The notes beneath the pieces were generated by a model, which was not told where the DNA came from, did no database searches, and was given only the letters and a program-made list of their open reading frames with translations. The position numbers were made by a program, and so were the translations under genes. DNA of 64,000 nt from JAEUMW01 sp963734295 (GTDB lineage Bacteria > Pseudomonadota > Gammaproteobacteria > Burkholderiales > JAEUMW01). Shown in pieces: positions 28,952 to 39,671 of this stretch. The stretch is taken from the NCBI GenBank assembly GCA_963734295.1, contig CAVTGS010000026.1:1-64000 (forward strand), written 5' to 3'. The first letter of the stretch is position 1; every line of letters begins with the position of its first letter.

Positions 28952-30196
28952 TCACTGCCGTGCCACGCCGAATTGATCCACGGCCCGCAACGGCTCCGCC
29001 TTGCCGCTCCAGCGCGCGCCCTCGGTCAGGAGCTGCGGGAAGCGCTTCAGCAATCTGACGGCGATGCGGGTGGAAACGGGCCGCATGAACAGGTGCGCGA
29101 AGAGAGCGGCCACGTAAACGCGTCGTGAAAAATTCCTGCGCCACGCCATCGCATACTCATGCCGGATGCCTTCGAGCGCCTGGCCGGAGCGTGTGTGCCC
29201 GCTGCGCACTTCCGGGCGCGCGATCAGTTTCCCGCACAGCAGGATCGAGGATTGAATGGCCATGCTGATGCCTTCGGCGACAATGGGGTGCGCTTCGGCT
29301 GCCGCATTGCCCACCGCGAAAATGCCATCGCGCCCGAAGGTGCGAATTCCCGTCCGCAGCGGTCCGGAAGACAACCAGGCACCGTCCAGCGTCGCCGAAG
29401 ACAGCGCCAGCACGACACCTTTGCACGACGACGCGATATGCGCGAGGACCGCCGCCCCGGCTCCTTCGTGCGGCCATTGTCGCCGGCATGCGTTCGAGCT
29501 GGTCGCGGCGGATGCAGCACGACAGACTGACGCGGCCGCCATCGGTGTGCACCATTCCGCCATAGCCGCCGGGGAATGCGAGCAGCGGCATCAGGTCCGT
29601 GGGCAGTGCGCTGCTGTGAAAATGCGCCTTGAAGCCGAACAGATCCGAGGCGCGCGGCGGCACGGCGCAAGTTCTGCGTCGGCATCACGCCGGATTCCCA
29701 GGAGCCGTGCGCGGCGATGATCAGCCGGGAATGCAATGCGCGGGACTGACGCGTGCCCTTGTCGACGATGGTGCACTCGTAGCCACCGTCGATCGCGACA
29801 AACGCCGAGAGCGTGCAAGGCTGGCACACGTCGGCGCCGGCCGCGGCGGCGCGCTCGCGCAGCAGCGTATCGAGGTGCTCGCGGCCCAGCGCTCTGCCGC
29901 CGTATGCCGCGTGGTCGGCGGGCGAATCCAGTTCCGCCGCAATCATCGCCTCGCCGGCGTAGACGGCGACGCGGCGCACCGGAGGTCCGGCGATTTCCAT
30001 CAAAGGACCTGCAATGCCCAACTTCCGCAACATCGGCCATGTCGTTCCCGAAATGAACTCTCCACACACTTTGCGCCGCGGGAACTGCGCTTTCTCGACG
30101 ACGGCAACCGCGCCATCCGGCCTGCGCCAGGAGCGCAGCGGCCGTGGCGCCGGACGGGCCGCCGCCCACAATGATTGCGTCGTAGCTCTTCTTCAT
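28952..30196 (-). CDS. FAD-dependent oxidoreductase (geranylgeranyl-reductase/hydroxylase-like; frame breaks)
   Basis: About 413 residues. The N-terminus has the dinucleotide-binding motif AIIVGGGPSGATAAALLAQAG, then RRKVCGEFISG, a hallmark of the geranylgeranyl reductase/aromatic hydroxylase-like flavoproteins. The second FAD motif appears as GRDGIFAVGNAAAEAHPIVAEG. Fragments in three frames join in order, with breaks near 30110, 29670 and 29480; the length is 3n, consistent with three single-base insertions. It directly abuts the methyltransferase gene (no gap). In the type III PKS operon it would reduce or hydroxylate the lipid product; which of the two cannot be told from sequence. Confidence 0.8.
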
Positions 30197-30908
30197 TTAC
30201 CGCTCTTTCCTGATGGCAAGGAAACAGTGGCTGAACAGCCCCGCCGCATACTCGTCCAATACCCAGTCCTCGGAATCGGGCCACAGGTCGGACAGCTCCT
30301 GCGCCCGGAAACCCGCGTGCACGCTCGACACCGCATCCCGACGGGTCACGGGTCCGGCCCCCAGCAAGCCGACCAAGTGGCTTCCCGCCAGCGGCAGGGC
30401 GGCGCGCCTGGGCTCGCAGCAAAGGAACACGCGAGTGCGCGCCGCGACTTCCCGCCAGCAGATGCGCCAGTTCGACTGATGAAAAATGATGCATGAACAG
30501 ATTGGCGAAGACGATATCCCAGCGCGTGTCGTCGGGTTTAGCCAGCCAGTCGAACACATCCATCGCCACGACGCGGGGGGTCCAGCCGACTTGGCGCAGA
30601 CCGTCCAGCGTCTGCGGCGCGACCAGGTTCAGGCGGTCCAGCAGGGTGACGCTAACGTCCGGCCAGCGTGCCGCCCGCCGCTGCGCCAGGCGCAGGATCA
30701 GCGAGCCGTCGCCGGCGCCGAGTTCGAGCAGGGAGCGAGGGCGGAATTCCGCCGTCCCGCGGTCCAACGCGCGCCGCACGATCGACAGCGTCGCCATGGC
30801 CCGGTGGATGCGCCTCAGATCGTTCCTGGAACGTCGAGCGCGCGGGTCCTCGGCCGCGAGGCCGTCGAGCAGTTCCGGCTCTGTGCGCCGAGGCAGGCTC
30901 AGGTCCAT
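30197..30908 (-). CDS. SAM-dependent methyltransferase of the type III PKS operon (one frame break)
   Basis: Class I methyltransferase of ~236 residues from ATG 30908 (MDLSLPRRTEPELLDG). The SAM-binding glycine motif is LLELGAGDGSLILRLA near residue 68, followed by TLLDRLNLV and DIVFANLFMHHFSS. The frame changes near 30455 at HLLA/EVAARTRVFLCCEP; one extra G explains it, and the length is 3n+1. The family includes enzymes that methylate resorcinol or quinol products. Position between the PKS and the flavoprotein suggests it modifies the PKS product. Confidence 0.85.
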
Positions 30909-30930
30909 GGTCGTGTACGGGCCCCTCGAA

Positions 30931-31990
30931 TCACGCCACCTCGAGCAATGCACCATGGCAACTGAATCCGGCGCCGAACGACGACATCCACCACCATCCG
31001 GGCTCGGCGTTGTCCGTCGAGTGCGGCCTGCAGCACGAAGTAGACAAACGCACTGCTCATGTTGCCGTACACGCGCAGCATGTCTGCGCTGTAACGCAGG
31101 TCTCCAGCCGTGAGTTTCAGCACATTCTGCAGCGCGATCAGCACGTCGCGCCCGCCTGCATGCATGATCCAGGCACTGATATCGCCGGCCCCCAGGCCGA
31201 CAGTGCCGAGCACCGTGCGCAGCACTTGCTCTGCGTGGTCCGCAGCCAGTTGGGGAACCGGACGGGTCAGGATGTTGCGGAGCATGCCCTGCCTGGTTTC
31301 GAACAAGAGCGCGTTACGTTCGGCGGGATTGACCAGTGAGGCGAACGATTTCCATTCTATACACCGGCGCTGCGGATTCGGATGCCTGGACAGCACCGCC
31401 GCTCCTGCTCCGTCACCAAACAGGCAGGCACTGATCAACACGCCGGGGTCATTGTCCAGATACATCGCGGCGCTGCTGACTTCGACACAGATGGACAACA
31501 CGTGGCGGCATGATCCGGCTGCCAGCAAGGCATCCGCCAGCCGCCAATTCGGCAACGCTGCCGCACAACCCTGTCCAACCAGATCAAAAGCCAGGACGTC
31601 GGCCCGCAGACCCAGGCGCTCGACGACGTAGCTGGTCAAGCCCGGACAAAGGTACCCGGTGCAGGTACTGATGACCAGACCGTCGATTTCGTGGGCGGCA
31701 AGACCGGCTTCCTGCAGCGCCGACTTGCCGGCCGCCGCGCCGAGCGCCGGGGCATTGGCCAGGAACCGGGCGTGCAGCGTATCCGGATCGATATCGAAGA
31801 CTTCGCTCAGCGACGCGACCGCCAGGGTTCTGGATGCGATGCCGTTGTCTTTCGTCAGGACCGTTTCGGCAATCATGTGCGCGCGTCGGTCGAGCTTCAG
31901 AAACCAATCCGAGGTTTTGAAGGCTTCCCAGCATTCGGCTTTGCTGTAGCTTCGCGGCGGATTAGCCGTGCCCAGACCGTTGACGAACAT
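30931..31990 (-). CDS. Type III polyketide synthase (chalcone/alkylresorcinol synthase-like; one frame break)
   Basis: About 352 residues from ATG 31990 (MFVNGLGTANPPRSYSKAEC). The catalytic triad is visible: Cys in LVGQGCAAALPN near residue 145, His in AWIMHAGGRD, and Asn in VYGNMSSAFVYF. The last 22 residues are in another frame: near 30985 one extra C separates DGQRRA from GWWWMSSFGAGFSCHG, the standard type III PKS end with the GFGPG-like loop. The length is 3n+1. Such enzymes condense a long acyl starter with malonyl-CoA into alkylresorcinols or alkylpyrones. It is the first gene of the operon. Confidence 0.9.
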
Positions 31991-32081
31991 CCACACTCCC
32001 TTTCGAGTTTGGGGTAGGCGCCCATCCCGGCGGCCACCGGTACGCCTCATTGTCGTAGATTGCAGGCGTTAAGGAAATCTC

Positions 32082-32300
32082 GTGGCCGTGCGTGATTTCA
32101 TCGGCGTGGTGGTGGCGCTCGTGGTACTGGGCGAGCAGCCGAACGACTGGTTCTGGATTGCGGGTGCGCTCATGGCGGCGGGGGTATGGCTGCACGTAGC
32201 CGAGCGACACGAGCACGACCACGTCCATGAGCCGCGGGAACGCGACCACATGCACGTGCACGACGAGCATCACCGGCACGAACACTCCGACACCGCGTAG
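32082..32300 (+). pseudogene. 3' remnant of an EamA/DMT-family transporter with histidine-rich tail
   Basis: The frame gives one hydrophobic hairpin ending GEQPNDWFWIAGALMAAGVW, the typical final segment of EamA transporters, followed by a histidine-rich tail (HEHDHVHEPRERDHMHVHDE...). That tail is characteristic of a subgroup of DMT exporters. The other eight or nine transmembrane segments are missing: the PKS start lies only 90 bp upstream. It is therefore a 5'-truncated leftover, although ATG/GTG codons at its start could allow translation of the tail. Confidence 0.65.
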
Positions 32301-32356
32301 CAATGCGTAGCCAACGAGGCGTGCGGCGGTTGCGGACTTTCAACGGTGCAACCGCG

Positions 32357-33863
<1,507 letters not shown>

Positions 33864-33877
33864 GGGTGCGGCTCGCG

Positions 33878-34982
33878 TCAGACGCCCTGCTTCAAGCTCG
33901 CCGTGATGAAATCGTCCAGATCGCCGTCCAGCACGGCCTGCGTGTTGCCGACCTCGTGGTTCGTGCGCAGGTCCTTGATGCGGGACTGGTCGAGCACGTA
34001 GCTGCGGATCTGGTGGCCCCACCCGATGTCGGTCTTGCTGTCTTCCATCTTCTGCTTTTCGACTTCGCGCTTGCGCAGCTCCGCCTCGTAGAGCTTCGCC
34101 CTGAGCATCGACATCGCTTCGGCGCGGTTGCGGTGCTGCGAGCGGTCGTTCTGGCACTGGACCACGATGTTGGTGGGCAGGTGCGTGATGCGGATCGCAG
34201 AGTCGGTCTTGTTGATGTGCTGGCCGCCGGCCCCGCTCGCGCGAAACGTGTCGACGCGCAGATCGGCCGGGTTGATCTCGATCTCGATCGTGTCGTCGAC
34301 CTCGGGATAGACGAACACGCTCGCGAAGGAAGTGTGCCGGCGGGCGTTCGAGTCGAATGGCGATTTGCGCACGAGCCGGTGAATGCCGCTCTCCGTGCGC
34401 AGCGTGCCGTAGGCATACTCGCCGCTCACCTTGATGCTCGCGCTCTTGATGCCGGCGACTTCGCCGGGCGACTCTTCGAGCAGCTCCACGTCGAAACCCT
34501 TGCGCTCGCAGAACTTGAGGTACATGCGCTCGAGCATCGCCGCCCAGTCCTGCGCCTCGGTACCGCCGGAGCCGGCCTGGATGTCGACGAAGCAGTTGTT
34601 CGGATCCATCGGGTTCGAGAACATGCGACGGAACTCGAGGCCCGATACCACCTCCTCGATCGCTTCGACGTCGCTTGCGAGCGTCTGCAGGCCCGCCTCG
34701 TCCCCCTCCGCGCGGGCCAGGTCGAAGAGCTCCCGCGTGTCGGCGAGATCGCGGTCGAGCTGCTCGAGGGCGAGCACGATGGACTCCAGCGACTTCCGCT
34801 CGCGCCCGAGCTCCTGGGCGCGCTTGGCGTCGTTCCAGACGTCGGGGTCCTCGGTGTGCGCGACGACTTCCTTCAGGCGCGCCTGCTTGCCGTCGAAGTC
34901 AAAGGTACCTCCTGAGCTCCGCGGCTCGGTCGGTGAGGTCCGACAGTCGGTGATCGATTGCGTTGAGGGCTTCGGCTTCCAT
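33878..34982 (-). CDS. prfB: Peptide chain release factor 2 (programmed +1 frameshift)
   Basis: RF2 recognises UGA and UAA and releases the peptide. The short first frame starts at ATG 34982 (MEAEALNAIDHRLSDLTDRA) and reaches an in-frame UGA at 34901-34899. After a +1 shift the protein continues DFDGKQARLKE to 33878. The codon-recognition SPF tripeptide is in RKSPFDSNARR, and the catalytic GGQ is in GAGGQHINKTDSA. The product is ~366 residues. The start ATG sits behind AGGATG; recJ lies 107 bp upstream and lysS 14 bp downstream. Confidence 0.95.
34899..34916 (-). promoter_or_regulatory. prfB autoregulatory +1 frameshift site
   Basis: On the coding strand the sequence is AGGAGG-TAC-CTT-TGA-C. 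A Shine-Dalgarno-like AGGAGG lies just before CTT, where the P-site tRNA slips, and the poor-context stop TGA is followed by C. This is the canonical RF2 feedback site: low RF2 lets ribosomes pause at UGA and slip to the +1 frame. It differs from the other frame breaks in this window because all its elements are in place. Confidence 0.95.
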
Positions 34983-35088
34983 GTCACATCCTCGTCGAGG
35001 GACGCGGACCCGCGCGGACCCGCGAAAGGCGCGAAGTATAGCGCAGCAGCGGGCCAGAGGGTTTCCATACCCTCGTCGACGAGAAAGC

Positions 35089-36798
35089 TCAGGTCCACGC
35101 CGGATCCGTGAGCGGTGTCCAGTGGTCGAGCCGGAGCTCGAGCGCGCGCGAGCCGTTGAACTCGTTCACCCAGAGGCGGTACACCGCGCGAATCTCGTCC
35201 GGCAGGGGCTCGGTCCGACCGAAGAGAATGCTCTGGAAGGTGCGGCGGCCGCGGGCGAGGCGCAGCTTCAGGTGCCGGTCGCCGACGATGCGCTGATCGA
35301 CGACGGCGAAAGCATCGGCGAAGGCCGGGGCGGGAAAGCCCTGGCCCCAGGTTTCGTGCTCCAGCGTGTCGGCGAGATCGAGCGTGGCGTCCTCGGGCGC
35401 GAGGCTGCCGTCGGTCTCGATGATCTGCTCGAGGTCGGCCGGCGTGAGCAGTCCCCGCACCGTCTCCTCGAACGCCGCCGCGAAGTCCTGGAGCCGCGTT
35501 GCCGGGATCGACAGTCCGGCCGCCGCCGCGTGTCCGCCGAAGCGCAGGATCAACCCCGGATGCCGCTTCGCCACGAGATCGAGCGCATCGCGCAGGTGCA
35601 GCCCCCGAATCGAGCGGCCCGAACCCTTGAGCTCGCCCGTGCTGCCCGGCGCGAACGTGATCGCCGGTCGATGCAGGCGATCCTTCAGTCGTGACGCGAG
35701 AATGCCGATCACGCCCTGATGCCAGCCGGGATCGAAGAGGGCGAGGCTGAAGCTGTCCGTGTGCTCTGCCTGCTCCAGTGCCGCGAGCGCGCTCTCCTGC
35801 ATGTCGGCTTCGATCTCGCGGCGCTGGCGGTTCAAGCCGTCGAGCTGACGCGCGATCTCGGCAGCACGGGATTCGTCGTCGCTGGTGAGGCCGTCGATGC
35901 CGACGGACATGTCCTGCAGTCGCCCGGCCGCGTTGAGCCGCGGTCCCGCCACGAAGCCGAGATCGTAGGTGCTGGCGCGCAGCCCATCGCGGCCTGCCGT
36001 GCGCAGCAGCGCCGTCACCAGCGCACAAGCTCTCCCGGCGCGGATGCGTCGCAGTCCCTGCTGGACGAGGAGGCGGTTGTTGCGGTCGAGCCGTACCACG
36101 TCGGCAACCGTGCCGAGCGCGACGAGATCGAGGAGGTGGGCGAGATTCGGCTCCGGTCGGGAAGCGAAGGCACCGCGGCGGCGCAGCTCGGCACGCAGTG
36201 CGAGCATCACGTAGAACATGACCCCCACGCCGGCGATGGACTTGCTCGGGAAATCGCAGCCGGCCTGGTTCGGGTTCACGATGCAAAGGGCATCGGGCAG
36301 CACGCTGCCGGGGAGATGATGATCCGTCACCAGGACGTCGATGCCGAGCCGCTTCGCCTCCGCTACCCCTTCGACCGACGCGATGCCGTTGTCGACAGTG
36401 ATGATGAAGTCCGGCTTGCGTTCGGCCGCGATCCGGACAATCTCCGGCGTGAGGCCGTAGCCGTAATCGAACCGATTCGGCACCAGGTAATCGACGCACG
36501 CGCCGAAGGCACGCAGCGCACGCACGCCCACCGCGCAGCCGGTGGCGCCGTCCGCGTCGTAGTCGGCGACGATGAGCAGACGCCGGCCATCGCGGATCGC
36601 ATCGGCGAGGATCGCCGCCATGGCGCCGGCGTTGCGAAGCGGGCCGACCGGCAGCAACGCGTCGATGCGATGGTCCACCTCGCAGGCATCGGTGATGCCG
36701 CGCGCCGCGTAAAGCCGTGCCAGCAGCGCCGGCACACCTTGGCCAAGCAGGGTCTGCTCACGGTCGGGCGGCACGGGCCGGGTCACGATGCGCGGCAT
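35089..36798 (-). CDS. recJ: Single-stranded-DNA-specific exonuclease RecJ
   Basis: 5'-3' ssDNA exonuclease of recombination and mismatch repair, 569 residues. DHH-family motifs appear in order: VADYDADGATG near residue 80, TVDNGIAS near 135, VTDHHLPGS near 157, then GPRLNAAGRL near 285. The DHHA1 motif LRFGGHAAAAGLSI lies near residue 420, and a C-terminal OB-like domain follows. No frame break. It is preceded by the phosphoglycerate-mutase-like gene (24 bp gap) and followed by prfB. Confidence 0.95.
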   Translation of the reverse strand: MPRIVTRPVPPDREQTLLGQGVPALLARLYAARGITDACEVDHRIDALLPVGPLRNAGAMAAILADAIRDGRRLLIVADYDADGATGCAVGVRALRAFGACVDYLVPNRFDYGYGLTPEIVRIAAERKPDFIITVDNGIASVEGVAEAKRLGIDVLVTDHHLPGSVLPDALCIVNPNQAGCDFPSKSIAGVGVMFYVMLALRAELRRRGAFASRPEPNLAHLLDLVALGTVADVVRLDRNNRLLVQQGLRRIRAGRACALVTALLRTAGRDGLRASTYDLGFVAGPRLNAAGRLQDMSVGIDGLTSDDESRAAEIARQLDGLNRQRREIEADMQESALAALEQAEHTDSFSLALFDPGWHQGVIGILASRLKDRLHRPAITFAPGSTGELKGSGRSIRGLHLRDALDLVAKRHPGLILRFGGHAAAAGLSIPATRLQDFAAAFEETVRGLLTPADLEQIIETDGSLAPEDATLDLADTLEHETWGQGFPAPAFADAFAVVDQRIVGDRHLKLRLARGRRTFQSILFGRTEPLPDEIRAVYRLWVNEFNGSRALELRLDHWTPLTDPAWT

Positions 36799-36822
36799 GC
36801 TGCCATCTGCTGCGGAGTGCGT

Positions 36823-37869
36823 TCAGGCCCCGGCGTAGCGGGAGAGTGCCGGCGCGCTGCGCCAGAAACGCCAGAGACTCGCGCGCGTGATGTCGAAGGC
36901 GATCCCCTTGCCGGCCGCGAAGGTCAGAATGCGGGTGCGTGCGACCTTGCCGCTCTTGAGATCCTCCAGCAGCGGCGCGAACACGCTCTCCTCCAGTTCC
37001 GCGAGCGCGGCCGCGAGCCCCGCGTCGTCGCCATAGGCGCGCGCGAGGTCCAGGCTCGCGTCGTACCAGAGCACGTCGCCGTGCGCTCGCTCGGCGAGCA
37101 AACTGCGGATGCCGCGGTCGGGCGCCCCGACCGCGCAGCCGGCCGCACGCGCGAGTCCGCAAGCCACGGGATCGTCCGCGATCACGACGGCATAAGGGTG
37201 CTCGAGCCGCGTGGGGGCCGGACCTGCGCCCCAGAGCCACACGCTGTTGATCGCGAGCCCGCCGCGTGCTTCGCGCTCCTCGTTGAGCGGCACGTCGTGC
37301 AGCAGCATCTGGATTTCGTTGCCGAGACGGTGCCACGCGAGCGCGTCGGGCCCGCGCGGGAGGAGCGGGTCGATGTGGCGTCCGATCGCCTCGGCGAGCG
37401 GCGTGGTGACGATCGCGGGCGCGGCGGGCACGCGCAGGTACCAGCGCGCGGGCCGCAGCGGATAGAAGACGAGGCCGTCGGAGGAGAAGTGCCGATTGAG
37501 CGCATCGGTGAACACCTCCGCGTCGCCCTGCGAGATCTCGAAGACGCGATGCCCACCGAGGATGAGCTGATCGCGATGCACGCTAAGGTGCACGGGATCG
37601 GCGCGCAGCCAGCAGGCGTCGCCAGGCTCTCCGCCGTCGCCCAGGAGCGAGAGCGCACCGGCGGGGAGATCGGCGCTCGTGTCGACACCGAACCGGCGCA
37701 TGAGCCACCGGTCGGCACCCGTCTCGTCCGGCGTCGAACGGTCGCCGCGGGCGAGGAGCAGCTCCAGGGCGGGCAGGCGCGGCGGCGAAGGAGCCGGTGC
37801 GTCCTCCCGCCGGGTCGCAAAGAGTCCGGGCAGCAGGAGGTCGACGGTGGGCAGGGGGGCGATCGCCAT
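36823..37869 (-). CDS. Phosphoglycerate-mutase-like protein of the alkaline phosphatase superfamily
   Basis: 348-residue protein of a betaproteobacterial family usually annotated as 2,3-bisphosphoglycerate-independent phosphoglycerate mutase and typically found just before recJ. Recognisable pieces are WLRADPVHLSVHRDQLIL, PARWYLRVP, NEIQMLLHDVPLNEERE and INSVWLWGAG. I do not see the metal-binding motifs of a complete catalytic AlkP-type phosphatase, so enzymatic function is uncertain. The start is ATG 37869. It is divergent from YjbQ. Confidence 0.75.
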   Translation of the reverse strand: MAIAPLPTVDLLLPGLFATRREDAPAPSPPRLPALELLLARGDRSTPDETGADRWLMRRFGVDTSADLPAGALSLLGDGGEPGDACWLRADPVHLSVHRDQLILGGHRVFEISQGDAEVFTDALNRHFSSDGLVFYPLRPARWYLRVPAAPAIVTTPLAEAIGRHIDPLLPRGPDALAWHRLGNEIQMLLHDVPLNEEREARGGLAINSVWLWGAGPAPTRLEHPYAVVIADDPVACGLARAAGCAVGAPDRGIRSLLAERAHGDVLWYDASLDLARAYGDDAGLAAALAELEESVFAPLLEDLKSGKVARTRILTFAAGKGIAFDITRASLWRFWRSAPALSRYAGA

Positions 37870-37922
37870 GATTCGATTTCTACTCTAGCATGCTGGTTGC
37901 GATACGCTGACCGACTGCGAAG

Positions 37923-38342
37923 ATGCAACAGAAGCAAGACGAGCTTTCCATTTCCACCGCGGGCCGCGGATTGTGGGACTTCACCGAGCACGCGCGCCGC
38001 TGGGTTGCGGCGAGCGGCATCCAGCACGGCTTGCTGACGCTTTTCATCCGCCACACGTCCGCCAGTCTGCTGGTGCAGGAGAATTACGATCCGGAGGTGC
38101 AGCACGACCTCGAGCGGTTCTTCGCGAAGCTCGTGCGCGACGGCGACGCGATGTTCGAGCACACCATCGAAGGCCCCGACGACATGCCCGCGCACGTGCG
38201 CGCGGCGCTCACCCAGACCAGCCTTTCGATCCCGGTCGCAAACGGCGCGCTCGCCCTCGGCACCTGGCAGGGTCTTTACGTCTACGAGCATCGCACCGCG
38301 GGCCATCATCGCCGCGTGCTGCTGCATCTGATCGGCGAGTGA
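37923..38342 (+). CDS. YjbQ / UPF0047 family protein
   Basis: 139-residue secondary thiamine-phosphate-synthase-like protein. The signature residues are in LTLFIRHTSASLLVQEN (metal-binding His and Asn) and MPAHVRAALTQTSLSIPV, ending with HHRRVLLHLIGE. Some homologues have weak thiamine phosphate synthase activity; the physiological role is unclear. The start ATG 37923 lies 53 bp from the divergent mutase-like gene, and lolC begins 84 bp downstream. Confidence 0.9.
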   Translation: MQQKQDELSISTAGRGLWDFTEHARRWVAASGIQHGLLTLFIRHTSASLLVQENYDPEVQHDLERFFAKLVRDGDAMFEHTIEGPDDMPAHVRAALTQTSLSIPVANGALALGTWQGLYVYEHRTAGHHRRVLLHLIGE

Positions 38343-38426
38343 CGTCCGGTCGGCAACAGCGCCGTCGGCTGGCTGCCCGCGCCACCCTGTGGCACACTTC
38401 GGCCTTTTCCGACGGGGCTTCCCCGC

Positions 38427-39671
38427 TTGCAACCCTACGAGCTTTACATCGGCCTGCGCTACACGCGGGCGAAACGCCGCAACCAGTTCATCTCCTTCAT
38501 CACGCTCACCTCGATGCTCGGCATCGCGCTCGGCGTTGCGGCGCTGATCGTCGTGCTGTCGGTGATGAACGGATTCCAGAAGGAGCTGCGGGCGCGCATT
38601 CTCGGCGTCGCCTCGCATATCCAGATCACGGGCGCGGGCGACAAGCTCGCGAGCTGGCAGCAGGTGGCGGACGAAGCGGGCAAGCACCCGAGCGTGCAGT
38701 CAGCGGCCCCGTATGTGCTCGGGCAGGGCATGCTCTCGACCGATCGCGGCGTGCAGGGTGCGCTCATCCGCGGAGTGTTGCCGAGCCTCGAGAATCAAGT
38801 GGCGGACATCGGCCAGCACATGAAGACGGGCAGTCTCGACGATCTCCAGGCCGGCGAGTTCCGCATCGTCCTCGGCTCGGAGCTCGCGCATACGCTCGGC
38901 GCCTATCCCGGCGACAAGGTGGTGCTGATCGCGCCCCAGGGACAGGTCACGCCGGCTGGCATCCTGCCGCGTCTCAAGCAGTTCACGGTCGCCGGCATCT
39001 TCGAGGTCGGCATGTTCGAGTACGATTCGGGGCTCGCGCTGATTCACCTCGCCGACGCACAGAAGCTCTACCGTCTCGACGATCGGGTCTCCGGGGTGCG
39101 CCTCAAGCTGGACGATCTCTTCGCCGCGCCGCGCGTCGCGCGCGAGCTCGCGACGACGCTCACGCAGGACGCCTTCGTCGGCGACTGGACGCGCAGCCAC
39201 GCGAATTTCTTCCGGGCGGTGCAGATCGAGAAGAACGTGATGTTCATCATTCTGCTGCTGATCGTCGCGGTCGCCGCGTTCAATCTGGTTTCCACGCTCG
39301 TGATGGCGGTCACCGACAAGGAGCCCGACATCGCCATTCTGCGTACGCTCGGCGCGTCGCCCGGGTCGATCATGAAGATATTCATCGTGCAGGGCTCGAT
39401 CATCGGTGTCGTCGGTACGCTGCTCGGCGTGGCCGGCGGCGTGCTGCTCGCCTTGAACATCGACGTCGTGGTGCCCGCGATCGAAGGGCTCTTCAACGTG
39501 CAGTTTCTCGCGAAGGACGTTTACTACATCAGTGACCTGCCGTCCGAGTTACGGTGGGCGGACGTGCTCACCATCGCGGTCGTCTCTCTCGTGATGAGCC
39601 TCGTCGCGACGCTCTATCCGAGCTGGCGCGCATCGAAGATCAATCCGGCCGAGGCCCTGCGCTATGAGTGA
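38427..39671 (+). CDS. lolC: Lipoprotein-releasing system permease LolC/LolE
   Basis: Inner-membrane subunit of the LolCDE ABC transporter, which frees lipoproteins for transport to the outer membrane. 414 residues: one N-terminal transmembrane segment (ITLTSMLGIALGVAALIVVL), a large periplasmic domain (~residues 50-260), then three C-terminal segments and the end WRASKINPAEALRYE typical of LolC/E. It starts with TTG 38427. Only one permease gene is present, as in many betaproteobacteria where it forms a homodimer. It overlaps lolD by 8 bp. Confidence 0.92.
   Translation: MQPYELYIGLRYTRAKRRNQFISFITLTSMLGIALGVAALIVVLSVMNGFQKELRARILGVASHIQITGAGDKLASWQQVADEAGKHPSVQSAAPYVLGQGMLSTDRGVQGALIRGVLPSLENQVADIGQHMKTGSLDDLQAGEFRIVLGSELAHTLGAYPGDKVVLIAPQGQVTPAGILPRLKQFTVAGIFEVGMFEYDSGLALIHLADAQKLYRLDDRVSGVRLKLDDLFAAPRVARELATTLTQDAFVGDWTRSHANFFRAVQIEKNVMFIILLLIVAVAAFNLVSTLVMAVTDKEPDIAILRTLGASPGSIMKIFIVQGSIIGVVGTLLGVAGGVLLALNIDVVVPAIEGLFNVQFLAKDVYYISDLPSELRWADVLTIAVVSLVMSLVATLYPSWRASKINPAEALRYE

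Noticed and set aside
34983..36499. Very long prfB frame extending into recJ (873 codons)
   Set aside because: The upstream part is a shadow of recJ. The true prfB uses the ATG at 34982 and the programmed +1 shift.
35719..38037. 772-codon plus-strand frame across recJ and the mutase-like gene
   Set aside because: Antisense shadow of two well-supported minus-strand genes, with no protein motifs.
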